Below, piece by piece: positions 27,453 through 35,755 of a DNA stretch of 64,000 nt. Source of the stretch: Paraburkholderia terricola. Its GTDB lineage: Bacteria > Pseudomonadota > Gammaproteobacteria > Burkholderiales > Burkholderiaceae. Made by a program: the position numbers and the translations under genes. The DNA is taken from contig NZ_FRAB01000018.1 of the NCBI RefSeq assembly GCF_900142195.1, positions 1-64,000 of the forward strand, written 5' to 3'. How positions within the stretch are numbered: position 1 is the first letter of the stretch; every line of letters begins with the position of its first letter. The notes beneath the pieces are model-generated. The model was not told the DNA's origin. It worked only from the letters and a program-made list of their open reading frames with translations, and searched no databases.

Positions 27453-28349
27453 TCAGAAGCGGTAGTTGATGGAAATGTCGGCCACGCCGTTCGCCTTGCG
27501 GTGCGTGATCGGACTGTTGCCCGCGCTGCCGACCAGTTGCTGGAATGCGCCATCCGCGGTGGCGAACCAATGCTTGTCGAACAGCCACACCACGCTGATG
27601 CCGAAGCCCACCGACTTGACGCCCGCGCTCGCGTGATATTCCGGATACCGCGAGTGCGCCGCCTGCTCGCGATTCACGCCGAACCAACTGTTCATGTAGG
27701 TGGAGTCCGCGAAGGTTACGTTGGGCCCGGCGAACCAGAAGAAGTTGTTGGTGCTGCCCGGCATCGGCATATACGCGCCGAGATCGCCGGTCCAGCCGTT
27801 CGAGCCGCCGAAGTAGCGTCTGACGTCCGCGCGCAGCACCAGCGGGAATTCCTTCGACACCACGTATTCGCCCGAGAGCTTGAGGCCCGGCGCCGGATTG
27901 ATGTTGCCGAGGCCGTTCAGTTCCTGCGGATCGTCGTGGCCGCGGCGTCCGAGATCGTAGATGGCCGCGAGGCTTGCACGCCAGTTTTGTCCCTGCGCAA
28001 AGTTGACGCCGAGTCCCTCGCCGCTCGAAAAGAAAAACAGATCCTTGTAGCGCACGTCGACGCTCGGGCCGGCCATCAAGTGATACCGGTCGGAGCCCTC
28101 GTAGCGCGGCTGGAACGACGTCGCCGCGCCGACGCGCAACTGCCAGTCGGGAACGCTCGGCTGCCACACCTTTTGCAGTGGAATCCCCGCCGAGTATTGC
28201 CATTCGCCCAGCGGCGAAGGCGTTTGCGCCAAGGCGGCGCCCGGAACGACGGCAACGCCGAGGGTCACGGCGACCAGAGAAACTGCCGCGATGCCTATTG
28301 GTTTATTGCGGAACGTGCCGATCCGCTTTTCACGGCTGTCATTGCGCAC
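27453..28349 (-). CDS. MipA/OmpV-family outer-membrane protein
   Basis: A 298-residue predicted beta-barrel. A signal peptide is visible (basic start, then IAAVSLVAVTLGVAVVPGAA and LAQ cleavage). The mature part begins WQYSAGIPLQKVW, contains FQPRYEGSDRYHLMAGPSVD and GLGVNFAQGQNW, and ends in an aromatic outer-membrane signature (INYRF). MipA/OmpV proteins are barrel or murein-hydrolase-scaffold proteins. The GTG start is supported by GGAGG six bases upstream. Confidence 0.88.
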   Translation of the reverse strand: MRNDSREKRIGTFRNKPIGIAAVSLVAVTLGVAVVPGAALAQTPSPLGEWQYSAGIPLQKVWQPSVPDWQLRVGAATSFQPRYEGSDRYHLMAGPSVDVRYKDLFFFSSGEGLGVNFAQGQNWRASLAAIYDLGRRGHDDPQELNGLGNINPAPGLKLSGEYVVSKEFPLVLRADVRRYFGGSNGWTGDLGAYMPMPGSTNNFFWFAGPNVTFADSTYMNSWFGVNREQAAHSRYPEYHASAGVKSVGFGISVVWLFDKHWFATADGAFQQLVGSAGNSPITHRKANGVADISINYRF

Positions 28350-28759
28350 CAGAAGCCTCCGATCTCGCGCAGGGCGAAGGGGTTTTAGGTTCCGCCTGGG
28401 TCCGCAAGGAATCGAACAGCACCCCGGCGCACGCCGCGCTCTCAGGCGCGGCGTGTAGTTTTTTCAGCAAACGATACGCGTTGCCCGGCAAGAACGCACC
28501 TGCTCGGGGAGTCGCGTACCGGACAGCGGGCCTTTCGTATGAACCATTGCCGCGAAAGCCTTGCCGACGGACCCACTGTGCAAAATGCGGGCCTGGTCGG
28601 CGGAAGCGGTGCGAAACCGGTTAAACGCAAACGGGAAACAACGAGAGGCCGAGCGAGCGTGCCAGCACGCCGTGGCAAGGAATCGCGAGCGCAATGCGCC
28701 TTCAGGAAACCACGGCGCCGCGCGATGCGGCGCCGTTGATGCATCGAACGCGGGCGATC
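28350..28759. other. Gap between mipA-like and msrA genes, with one terminator-like hairpin
   Basis: This 410-base stretch has no convincing coding frame. It contains the MipA/OmpV leader and the hairpin listed at 28431-28464. The remainder looks like ordinary GC-rich spacer. Confidence 0.4.
28431..28464 (+). terminator. Orphan intrinsic terminator-like hairpin
   Basis: ACGCCGCGC (28431-28439) pairs perfectly with GCGCGGCGT (28446-28454) across TCTCAG and is followed by GTAGTTTTTT. This is a good intrinsic terminator on the plus strand, yet no plus-strand gene ends nearby: the adjoining genes are both on the minus strand. It could end a small RNA or antisense transcript. Confidence 0.6.
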
Positions 28760-29473
28760 CTACCTGGCCGCTTCGACGAGGACCGGCTTGTCGCGATAGA
28801 GATTCGGGAACAGCCGCTTGAGGTTGGCCACCTTCGGCATATCGTTAAGCGCGATATACGCGGAGTTGGGATGCAGCGTGAGGTAGTTCTGGTGATAGAA
28901 CTCGGCGGGGTAAAAAGCCTTGAACGTCTCCGTCTTCGTGACGATGGGCGCCCGAAACGCATGCGCCTTCTCGAGCTGCGCGATGTAGCCTTGCGCGACG
29001 CGCCGCTGCATATCGGTCATCGGGAACACGGCCGAGCGGTATTGCGTGCCGCTGTCCGGCCCCTGGCGGTTCAGTTCGGTCGGATCGTGAATGACCGAGA
29101 AGTACACCTGCAACAACTGGCCGTAGGTGACCCTGGCCGGGTCGAAGGTGACCTGCACGGCTTCCGCATGGCCGGTCTCGCCGCCGCTCACCGTCTCGTA
29201 GTGCGCGGTGTCGCGCTCACCGCCCGCATAGCCCGACACCGCCTTGCTGACGCCGCGCACATGCTGGAACACGCCCTGCACGCCCCAGAAGCAGCCGCCT
29301 GCGAATACCGCCGTTTCTTCGTGCGCCGTGGCGGCGGAGACCGGTTCGTCGAGCGCGGGCGGCGCGATCACAACCGCGGCCTCGGACGCGAACGCGATGC
29401 GCCATGCCGACGCGCCGCCGGCAAGCGACGCCGCGCCGATCAACCTGAAGAAAATCCGTCTGCTGCAAGCCAT
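28760..29473 (-). CDS. msrA: Peptide-methionine (S)-S-oxide reductase, exported
   Basis: A 237-residue MsrA that repairs oxidised methionine. The catalytic motif GGCFWGVQGVFQHVRGV is intact, with YAGGERDTAHYETVSGGETG and TELNRQGPDSGTQYRSAVF, all strongly conserved. Unlike cytoplasmic MsrA it begins MACSRRIFFRLIGAASLAGG, a twin-arginine (SRRxF) signal with a hydrophobic segment, so the enzyme is probably exported by the Tat system to the periplasm. No msrB is seen beside it. Confidence 0.92.
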   Translation of the reverse strand: MACSRRIFFRLIGAASLAGGASAWRIAFASEAAVVIAPPALDEPVSAATAHEETAVFAGGCFWGVQGVFQHVRGVSKAVSGYAGGERDTAHYETVSGGETGHAEAVQVTFDPARVTYGQLLQVYFSVIHDPTELNRQGPDSGTQYRSAVFPMTDMQRRVAQGYIAQLEKAHAFRAPIVTKTETFKAFYPAEFYHQNYLTLHPNSAYIALNDMPKVANLKRLFPNLYRDKPVLVEAAR

Positions 29474-29636
29474 GATGATCGTCCCGGAAAGTTCGCACGT
29501 TTCACCCGTTCGGGCGTTGGTCGTGCCGCCCGCGAGTGGTCTCGATGTTTAGTCGGCCAGCAAGGGCTTTTATGACAGCATGCGCGTCTTTCCGCATCGA
29601 GGCATCAAGGCATCGCAGCCGGGGCTACAGCGGCGC

Positions 29637-30164
29637 TCACAGCGGAAATTTCGTGGTCGAGAGAATTTCCTTGAGCACCATGAACGAGCGAATCTGCCGG
29701 ACGCCCGGCAGATAAAGCAACTGCTCCGCATGCAAACGGTTGAAGCTGTCGCTGTCGCGCGTGCGGATCGTCATAAAGTAGTCGAATTCGCCGGTCACGA
29801 CGTGGCACTCCATGCAACCCGGCACCTTCTGCGCGGCTTTCTCGAAGTCCGCGAACGACTCGGGCGTGGAGCGATCCAGCACCACGCCGATGATCACCAG
29901 CATCCCCGCGCCCGCCGCTTTCGGATCGATCAACGCAACCACGCCGCGAATCAGTCCCGACTCCTTGAGCCGCTCGACGCGCCGCAAGCACGCCGGCGCG
30001 CTCAGCTTCACTTTTGCCGCGAGCGCGACGTTCGAAATCGACGCGTCCGTTTGCAACTGGCGCAGGATCGCGCGGTCGATGCGATCGAGCGATTGCAGCG
30101 GATCGGCTTGTGATTGGGCGGCAGCCGATGCGGCCGGCGCGCTTCGCACTTTCGTTGCGCTCAT
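29637..30164 (-). CDS. acdR: Lrp/AsnC-family regulator of ACC deaminase
   Basis: A 175-residue leucine-responsive-type regulator. The helix-turn-helix is [20 protein letters not shown] through [20 protein letters not shown], and the ligand-binding RAM domain follows ([33 protein letters not shown]). It lies divergently 162 bases from acdS, the usual acdR-acdS arrangement in which AcdR controls acdS. A 20-residue Ala/Ser-rich N-terminal extension precedes the domain. Confidence 0.87.
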   Translation of the reverse strand: MSATKVRSAPAASAAAQSQADPLQSLDRIDRAILRQLQTDASISNVALAAKVKLSAPACLRRVERLKESGLIRGVVALIDPKAAGAGMLVIIGVVLDRSTPESFADFEKAAQKVPGCMECHVVTGEFDYFMTIRTRDSDSFNRLHAEQLLYLPGVRQIRSFMVLKEILSTTKFPL

Positions 30165-30194
30165 AGGTTAGTTCACAAGTTTTTATTAAGTCAC

Positions 30195-30215
30195 TTTGAC
30201 ATTTCTCTTTTCAAA
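30195..30215. promoter_or_regulatory. Candidate AcdR/Lrp-type operator between acdR and acdS
   Basis: TTTGA (30195-30199) and TCAAA (30211-30215) form an inverted repeat around an AT-rich 11-base spacer, inside a strongly AT-rich stretch. This fits the loose Lrp-box pattern. TTGACA at 30196-30201 could also be a -35 box, but no good -10 follows it on the plus strand. On the minus strand TTGCGA and TAATTT are spaced 17 bases apart and could serve acdR. Confidence 0.4.
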
Positions 30216-30326
30216 ATTACGCCCATCGCAATTTTTTCGCAAGCTCATTTCTGGCGCTTTTCCCTACCATTGTCTCAACGCGACGACCTGCTGTTCGCGT
30301 CGAACCTACTCATCACAGGAACTGCC

Positions 30327-31343
30327 ATGAACCTGCAACGATTCCCGCGTCATCCGCTGACTTTCGGGCCGACGCCGATCCAACCGCTAAAACGCCTGAG
30401 CGATCACCTCGGCGGCAAAGTGCATCTGTATGCGAAGCGCGAGGACTGCAACAGCGGTTTTGCATTTGGCGGCAACAAGACGCGCAAGCTCGAATATCTG
30501 ATTCCCGAAGCGCTGGCGCAGGGTTGCGACACGCTCGTTTCGATCGGCGGGATCCAGTCGAACCAGACTCGCCAGGTGGCCGCCGTCGCCGCGCATCTGG
30601 GCATGAAGTGCGTGCTCGTGCAGGAGAACTGGGTCAACTACTCGGATGCGGTGTACGACCGCGTCGGCAATATCCAGATGTCGCGCATTCTCGGCGCCGA
30701 TGTGCGGCTCGTGGCCGACGGCTTCGACATCGGCTTTCGCAAGAGCTGGGAAGATGCGCTGGAGAGCGTGCGCGCGGCCGGCGGCAAGCCTTACGCGATT
30801 CCCGCCGGCTGCTCGGATCATCCGTTGGGCGGGCTGGGTTTCGTCGGCTTCGCTGAAGAAGTTCGGCAGCAGGAAGCGGAACTGGGCTTCAAGTTCGACT
30901 ACATCGTGGTGTGCTCGGTGACGGGCAGCACGCAGGCCGGCATGGTGGTCGGCTTCGCCGCGGACGGCCGCGCCGAGCGCGTGATCGGCATCGACGCGTC
31001 CGCGAAGCCCGCGCAAACGCGCGAGCAGATCATCCGAATCGCGAAGCAGACCGCGGAAAAAGTCGAACTGGGGCGCGACATCACGAGCAAGGACGTGGTG
31101 CTGGACGAGCGCTTCGGCGGTCCCGAATATGGCTTGCCGAACGACGGCACGCTGGAGGCGATCCGCTTGTGCGCGCGCCTCGAGGGCATGCTGACCGATC
31201 CGGTTTACGAAGGCAAGTCGATGCACGGCATGATCGACATGGTGCGCAACGGCGAATTCCCGGAAGGGTCGCGCGTGCTGTACGCGCACCTGGGCGGCGT
31301 GCCGGCGCTGAACGGCTATAGCTTCATTTTCCGCAACGGCTGA
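30327..31343 (+). CDS. acdS: 1-Aminocyclopropane-1-carboxylate (ACC) deaminase
   Basis: A 338-residue PLP enzyme that breaks the plant ethylene precursor ACC into 2-oxobutanoate and ammonia. Lys51 in [11 protein letters not shown] is the PLP lysine. Residues that separate true ACC deaminases from D-cysteine desulfhydrases are present: Glu295 in [11 protein letters not shown] and Leu322 in [12 protein letters not shown]. Length is exactly that of characterised AcdS. The ATG lies downstream of a CACAGGAACT ribosome-binding region. The divergent acdR supports the call. Confidence 0.96.
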   Translation: MNLQRFPRHPLTFGPTPIQPLKRLSDHLGGKVHLYAKREDCNSGFAFGGNKTRKLEYLIPEALAQGCDTLVSIGGIQSNQTRQVAAVAAHLGMKCVLVQENWVNYSDAVYDRVGNIQMSRILGADVRLVADGFDIGFRKSWEDALESVRAAGGKPYAIPAGCSDHPLGGLGFVGFAEEVRQQEAELGFKFDYIVVCSVTGSTQAGMVVGFAADGRAERVIGIDASAKPAQTREQIIRIAKQTAEKVELGRDITSKDVVLDERFGGPEYGLPNDGTLEAIRLCARLEGMLTDPVYEGKSMHGMIDMVRNGEFPEGSRVLYAHLGGVPALNGYSFIFRNG

Positions 31344-31441
31344 GCGGCGAGTAGCGCGATGAGCGACGCGACGGCGGCCGGCATGCATCGAGCCGGCTGC
31401 CGCCGCGAGGCGGCGAGGTGTTGTCATGGCGACGTGGCGAA

Positions 31442-32332
31442 TCACGCCGCCAACTGCTTCTTCAAATGCTTGCGCAAGAATTCGACAAAGGCTCGAATCG
31501 TCAGAGAGCTTTGCCGATGCTGCGGATAAACCGCGTAGACGCTCGCCGCGGCGGGCAGGAATTCCTCGAGCACGGTCACGAGCTTGCCGCTTTTTAACGC
31601 GTCGGCAACGATGAAGTCGGGCAGCCGCGCGATGCCCAATCCGGCCACGGCGGCATCGCGAATCAGTTCGCCGTTATTGGCCCGCAACGGCCCGTGCACT
31701 TCGATGCTCTTGTGCGCGCCCTCGACGATGAACTCCCAGTTCACCGCCCCGCCGTGCCCATACAACAGGCACGCGTGACGTTGCAGATCGGCAGGCGCCG
31801 CAGGCGCCCCGCGCCGCCGCCGATAGCCGGGACTGCAACACGCCACCATCCTCACGTCGACGAGCTTCTGCGCGATCAGCGTGGAATCCGCCAGCGTGCC
31901 GATGCGGATCGCCATGTCGAAGCCCTCGCCCACCACGTCGGCGGTGCGGTCGCTCAACTCCATGTCGAAGCGCACGTCGCCATGCTCGCGCAGGAACGCC
32001 GCCACCAGCGGCGACAGATGCGTCATGCCGAACGACATCGGCGCGCTCACGCGTAGCAGCCCTCGCGGACCGGCGCGCCGCAGCGACATGGCCTGTTCGG
32101 CGTCTTCCACTTCACCGAGGATGCGTTTGGCGCGCTCGTAAAACTCCTGACCGAGTTCGGTCACGGCCAGCTTGCGCGTATTGCGGATCAGCAATTGCAC
32201 GCCGAGTGCTTCTTCGAGCGCCATCACGCGCCGGCTGACGAATTGCTTCGAGAGCGCCAGCCGCCTGGCCGCCGCGGTGAAATTATGAGCGTCGACCGTG
32301 GCGACGAAGATCCGCATGTCATCGAGTTGCAT
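31442..32332 (-). CDS. LysR-family transcriptional regulator (divergent from pirin)
   Basis: A 296-residue regulator of the CrgA/YafC-like subgroup. The N-terminal helix-turn-helix is MQLDDMRIFVATVDAHNFTA and LSKQFVSRRVMALEEALG, followed by the typical LLRVSAPMSFGMTHLSPLVA, with GEGFDMAIRIGTLADSTL in the effector domain. The ATG at 32332 is preferred; a GTG at 32344 is also in frame. Its divergent neighbour is a pirin gene, a pairing that usually means the LysR protein controls the pirin gene. Confidence 0.87.
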   Translation of the reverse strand: MQLDDMRIFVATVDAHNFTAAARRLALSKQFVSRRVMALEEALGVQLLIRNTRKLAVTELGQEFYERAKRILGEVEDAEQAMSLRRAGPRGLLRVSAPMSFGMTHLSPLVAAFLREHGDVRFDMELSDRTADVVGEGFDMAIRIGTLADSTLIAQKLVDVRMVACCSPGYRRRRGAPAAPADLQRHACLLYGHGGAVNWEFIVEGAHKSIEVHGPLRANNGELIRDAAVAGLGIARLPDFIVADALKSGKLVTVLEEFLPAAASVYAVYPQHRQSSLTIRAFVEFLRKHLKKQLAA

Positions 32333-32351
32333 CGTATTGTCCACCGTGTCG

Positions 32352-32408
32352 TGACAGTGTTTCCCGTATGACGGCGATTATAGCCATCCTGATTGACCTA
32401 CACTGTCA
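32352..32408. promoter_or_regulatory. Long-spaced inverted repeat in the LysR/pirin divergent promoter
   Basis: TGACAGTGT at 32352-32360 and its exact inverse ACACTGTCA at 32400-32408 bracket the intergenic core. Between them lies a minus-strand TATAAT (32377-32382), a likely -10 box for the LysR gene. The 9-bp arms are candidate operator half-sites for the LysR protein. Confidence 0.5.
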
Positions 32409-32463
32409 TTCATGGATCGCGGACTCACCATTGCCCGATCGCAAACAACCCAGGAGAAACACG

Positions 32464-33189
32464 ATGCTCGATATCAGACACGCCAATCAACGCGGCCGCG
32501 CGGAGCACGGCTGGCTCAGTTCGCGTCATACGTTTTCTTTCGCGAACTATCACGACCCGAAGCAGAACGGCTTTTCCGACCTGCTGGTGATCAACGACGA
32601 CCGTGTCGCACCGGCGCAAGGCTTCGGCAAGCATCCGCACCGCGACATGGAGATTTTCTCGTACGTGCTGGAAGGCGCGTTGGAGCACAAGGACACGATG
32701 GGCACCGGCTCGGTGATCGTGCCCGGCGACGTTCAGTTGATGAGCGCGGGCACGGGTGTCGCGCATAGCGAATACAACCATTCGAAGAGCGAGCCGGTGC
32801 ACTTTCTGCAGATCTGGATCGCGCCGGGGCAAAAGGGCACGCAGCCGCGTTATCAGCAGCGTCACTTCGGCGCGGATCAGAAGCGCGGCGTGCTGCGCCT
32901 CGTGCTCTCGCCGGATGGCGCGAACGATTCGCTGATGCTGCAACAGGATGCGCGGGTTTATGCCGGTCTTTTCGATGGCGATGAAAGCGCCCGGCTCGAA
33001 CTCGCCAGCAATCGCTATGCGTATGTTCACGTGGCGCGCGGCAGCGTGACGGTGAACGGCGTCGAATTCGGCGAAGGCGACGGCGCGCGCGTGCGCGGCG
33101 AGCAAGCGCTGAGCTTCACGCAAGGCCATGACGCCGAAGTGCTCGTGTTCGATCTGCGCGACATCGAGATGTCGGAGTTGTGGGCTTGA
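32464..33189 (+). CDS. Pirin-family protein
   Basis: A 241-residue bicupin. Conserved pirin features are RGRAEHGWLSSRHTFSFANY, the metal-binding GKHPHRDMEIFSYVLEGALE (H-x-H and Glu ligands), and MSAGTGVAHSEYNHSKSEPV. Bacterial pirins such as YhhW can oxidise quercetin; others act in redox or stress regulation, and the exact role here is not known. The start at 32464 follows CAGGAGAAACACG. It is divergent from the LysR gene. Confidence 0.92.
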   Translation: MLDIRHANQRGRAEHGWLSSRHTFSFANYHDPKQNGFSDLLVINDDRVAPAQGFGKHPHRDMEIFSYVLEGALEHKDTMGTGSVIVPGDVQLMSAGTGVAHSEYNHSKSEPVHFLQIWIAPGQKGTQPRYQQRHFGADQKRGVLRLVLSPDGANDSLMLQQDARVYAGLFDGDESARLELASNRYAYVHVARGSVTVNGVEFGEGDGARVRGEQALSFTQGHDAEVLVFDLRDIEMSELWA

Positions 33190-33275
33190 TGTGGTTTGAG
33201 GGGGGTTCGAACGCACGGAATCAAACGTTGCGTTCGCCCTCTGTCTTTTCACCTTAAAAACACCGCACGCCTCAA

Positions 33276-33303
33276 ATAAAAACGGCGGCCCGCAGGCCGC
33301 CGT
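33276..33303 (-). terminator. Intrinsic terminator after ahpF
   Basis: On the minus strand ACGGCGGCC-TGCG-GGCCGCCGT, a perfect 9-bp stem, runs into TTTTTATTTG. It lies 23 bases after the ahpF stop, so it ends the ahpC-ahpF transcript. Confidence 0.92.
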
Positions 33304-33325
33304 CCACTACCAACCAACCACTCAC

Positions 33326-34918
33326 TCACACTGCCACTTCAGCTTCAGCCTCTTTCACCACTTCCACTTCTTCGCTATTGCGGATCAGGTGATCGAATGC
33401 GCTCAACGATGCCTTCGCGCCCTCGCCCACCGCGATCACGATCTGCTTGAACGGCACCGTGGTCACGTCGCCGGCGGCGAACACGCCCGGCACCGACGTC
33501 GCGCCGCGAGCATCGACGACGATTTCGCCGTGCTTCGACAACTCCACCGTGCCCTTGAGCCATTCGGTGTTCGGCACGAGACCGATCTGCACGAACACGC
33601 CTTCGAGTTCGACGTTCTTCGTTTCGCCCGAACGCAGATCCTTGTAGACCAGACCGTTGACCTTCTTGCCGTCGCCGGTGATTTCCGTGGTCTGCGCCTG
33701 AGTGACGATCGTCACGTTGGCGAGGCTGCGCAGCTTGCGTTGCAGCACTTCGTCCGCGCGCAACTGGGCGCCGAATTCGAACAGCGTGACTTCGCGCACG
33801 ATGCCCGCGAGGTCGATCGCCGCTTCCACGCCGGAGTTGCCGCCGCCGATCACCGCGACGCGTTTGCCCTTGAACAGCGGGCCATCGCAATGCGGGCAGT
33901 ACGCCACGCCGTGATTGCGATATTCGCGCTCGCCGGGCACGTTGATTTCGCGCCAGCGCGCACCGGTCGCCAGGATGATGGTTTTCGCCTTGAGCACCGC
34001 GCCGTTGGCAAGACGCACTGCGTTGATGCGGCCGGGGATCAGCGCTTCGGCGCGCTGCACGTCCATGATGTCGACTTCATAGCTCTTCACGTGCTGTTCG
34101 AGCGCCGTCGCGAACTTCGGCCCCTCGGTTTCCGTCACGGAGACGAAGTTTTCGATCGCCAGCGTATCGAGCACCTGGCCGCCGAAGCGTTCCGCCACCA
34201 CGCCCGTCGCAATGCCCTTGCGCGCCGAGTAGATCGCCGCCGCCGCGCCCGCGGGACCGCCGCCGACGATCAGCGTATCGAACACCGGCTTCTTTTCCAG
34301 TTCCTTCGCGGCGCGCGCACCGGCGTTGGTGTCGAGCTTCGCGAGAATTTCCTTCACGCCGCTGCGGCCCTGGCCGAACACTTCGCCGTTCATGAACATG
34401 GTCGGTACCGCCATGATCTGGCGCGCTTCGACTTCGTTCTGGAACAGCGCGCCGTCGATCGCCACGTGGCGGATGCGCGGGTTGATGAGCGCCATCACGT
34501 TCAGCGCCTGCACGACTTCCGGGCAGTTCTGGCATGACAGCGAAAAATACGTTTCGAATTGGTAGTCGCCGTCGAGGTTGCGGATCTGTTCGATCACCGC
34601 GTCGTCGAGTTTGACCGGATGGCCGCCGACCTGCAAAAGCGCGAGGACGAGCGACGTGAATTCATGCCCCATCGGAATGCCGGCGAAACGGATGCCTGTG
34701 GCCTTGCCCGGCTCGCCGATCGAGAACGACGGCTTGCGCTCGTCGTCGCCACGGCGTTCGATCACGGTGACGCGTTCCGACAACGTCGCGATATCGTTCA
34801 GCAACGCCAGCAGCTCCTGCGATTTCGCGCTGTCGTCGAGCGACGCGACGATCTCGATCGGCTTGCTCACCTTTTCCAGGTATGTTTTCAATTGAGTCTT
34901 GAGATTGGCGTCCAGCAT
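33326..34918 (-). CDS. ahpF: Alkyl hydroperoxide reductase subunit F
   Basis: A 530-residue flavoprotein that passes electrons from NADH to AhpC. The N-terminal double-thioredoxin domain has the disulphide CQNCPEVVQ, then the FAD motif [19 protein letters not shown], the redox disulphide [12 protein letters not shown] and the NADH-binding [17 protein letters not shown]. The ATG at 34918 gives the normal start [20 protein letters not shown]. It lies 150 bases after ahpC with a strong hairpin in between. Confidence 0.96.
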   Translation of the reverse strand: MLDANLKTQLKTYLEKVSKPIEIVASLDDSAKSQELLALLNDIATLSERVTVIERRGDDERKPSFSIGEPGKATGIRFAGIPMGHEFTSLVLALLQVGGHPVKLDDAVIEQIRNLDGDYQFETYFSLSCQNCPEVVQALNVMALINPRIRHVAIDGALFQNEVEARQIMAVPTMFMNGEVFGQGRSGVKEILAKLDTNAGARAAKELEKKPVFDTLIVGGGPAGAAAAIYSARKGIATGVVAERFGGQVLDTLAIENFVSVTETEGPKFATALEQHVKSYEVDIMDVQRAEALIPGRINAVRLANGAVLKAKTIILATGARWREINVPGEREYRNHGVAYCPHCDGPLFKGKRVAVIGGGNSGVEAAIDLAGIVREVTLFEFGAQLRADEVLQRKLRSLANVTIVTQAQTTEITGDGKKVNGLVYKDLRSGETKNVELEGVFVQIGLVPNTEWLKGTVELSKHGEIVVDARGATSVPGVFAAGDVTTVPFKQIVIAVGEGAKASLSAFDHLIRNSEEVEVVKEAEAEVAV

Positions 34919-34994
34919 GGCTTTCGATTCCGTGACGAGGGGTGTTGGGTTCCCGGCGCCGCGCACATCGGATAGGACGTGCGCGGCCCGGGGA

Positions 34995-35026
34995 CGCGCG
35001 GGCCGCTGTGAAAAGCGGCCCGCGCG
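34995..35026 (-). promoter_or_regulatory. Perfect 13-bp hairpin between ahpC and ahpF
   Basis: CGCGCGGGCCGCT (34995-35007) pairs perfectly with AGCGGCCCGCGCG (35014-35026) across a six-base loop. There is no T-tract. It may stall or process the transcript so that AhpC is made in excess of AhpF, as the enzyme ratio requires; that role is inferred. Confidence 0.65.
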
Positions 35027-35068
35027 GCGATGCGCCGCGAGGCGCTGACTGCAAAGGGTCTTGAGACC

Positions 35069-35632
35069 TTAGATCTTGCCGATCAGGTCGAGCGACGGGG
35101 TCAGCGTTTCAGCGCCCGGCGTCCACTTGGCGGGGCAAACTTCACCCGGATGCGCGGCGATGTATTGCGCGGCCTGCACCTTGCGCAGCAGTTCGCCGGC
35201 GTCGCGGCCAATGCCGTTGTCGTGGACTTCGCACAGCTTGATCTCGCCTTCCGGGTTGATCACGAACGTGCCGCGCAGCGCCAGGCCTTCTTCTTCGATC
35301 AACACGTCGAAGTTGCGCGAGATAGCCAGGGTCGGGTCGGCGATCATCGGGTACTTGATCTTCTGGATCGTGTCCGACGTGTCGTGCCATGCCTTGTGCG
35401 TGAAGTGCGTATCGGTCGACACGCTGTAGATTTCAACGCCGAGCTTCTGGAAATCGGCGTAGCGATCGGCCAGGTCACCCAGTTCGGTCGGGCAAACGAA
35501 CGTGAAGTCGGCCGGGTAGAAAACGAAAACCGACCACTTGCCCTTCAGGCTTTCTTCGGTGACGGTCACGAATTCGCCGTTGTGATAAGCCTGTGCCTTG
35601 AACGGTTTGACTTGACTATTGATGATCGGCAT
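35069..35632 (-). CDS. ahpC: Alkyl hydroperoxide reductase subunit C (2-Cys peroxiredoxin)
   Basis: A 187-residue peroxiredoxin that reduces hydrogen peroxide and organic peroxides. The peroxidatic cysteine sits in [20 protein letters not shown] and the resolving cysteine in [13 protein letters not shown]. Length and sequence are those of the AhpC type. It is the first gene of the ahpCF operon; a possible OxyR half-site lies about 100 bases upstream. Confidence 0.97.
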   Translation of the reverse strand: MPIINSQVKPFKAQAYHNGEFVTVTEESLKGKWSVFVFYPADFTFVCPTELGDLADRYADFQKLGVEIYSVSTDTHFTHKAWHDTSDTIQKIKYPMIADPTLAISRNFDVLIEEEGLALRGTFVINPEGEIKLCEVHDNGIGRDAGELLRKVQAAQYIAAHPGEVCPAKWTPGAETLTPSLDLIGKI

Positions 35633-35722
35633 TTGCTGAGTCCTCTTTCGGAGTGGTTGGAAAGTGGAGCCAGTATGTCAGACCGCGCTTAATAGGTAAA
35701 GCGGATTGTTTTAATGATAGCA

Positions 35723-35737
35723 ATAGTCATACGCTAT
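35723..35737. promoter_or_regulatory. Candidate OxyR half-site upstream of ahpC
   Basis: ATAG-N7-CTAT (35723-35737) matches one half of the four-part OxyR consensus exactly. The other two elements are poor. It lies about 90 bases upstream of ahpC, a sensible place for activation, in an AT-rich stretch. Confidence 0.4.
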
Positions 35738-35755
35738 TTATCGCGCCGCTGGCAG

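Noticed and set aside
28442-28744. 100-residue minus-strand open frame between the mipA-like and msrA genes
   Set aside because: It is Arg-rich with no domain or ribosome-binding site and reads through a terminator-like hairpin.
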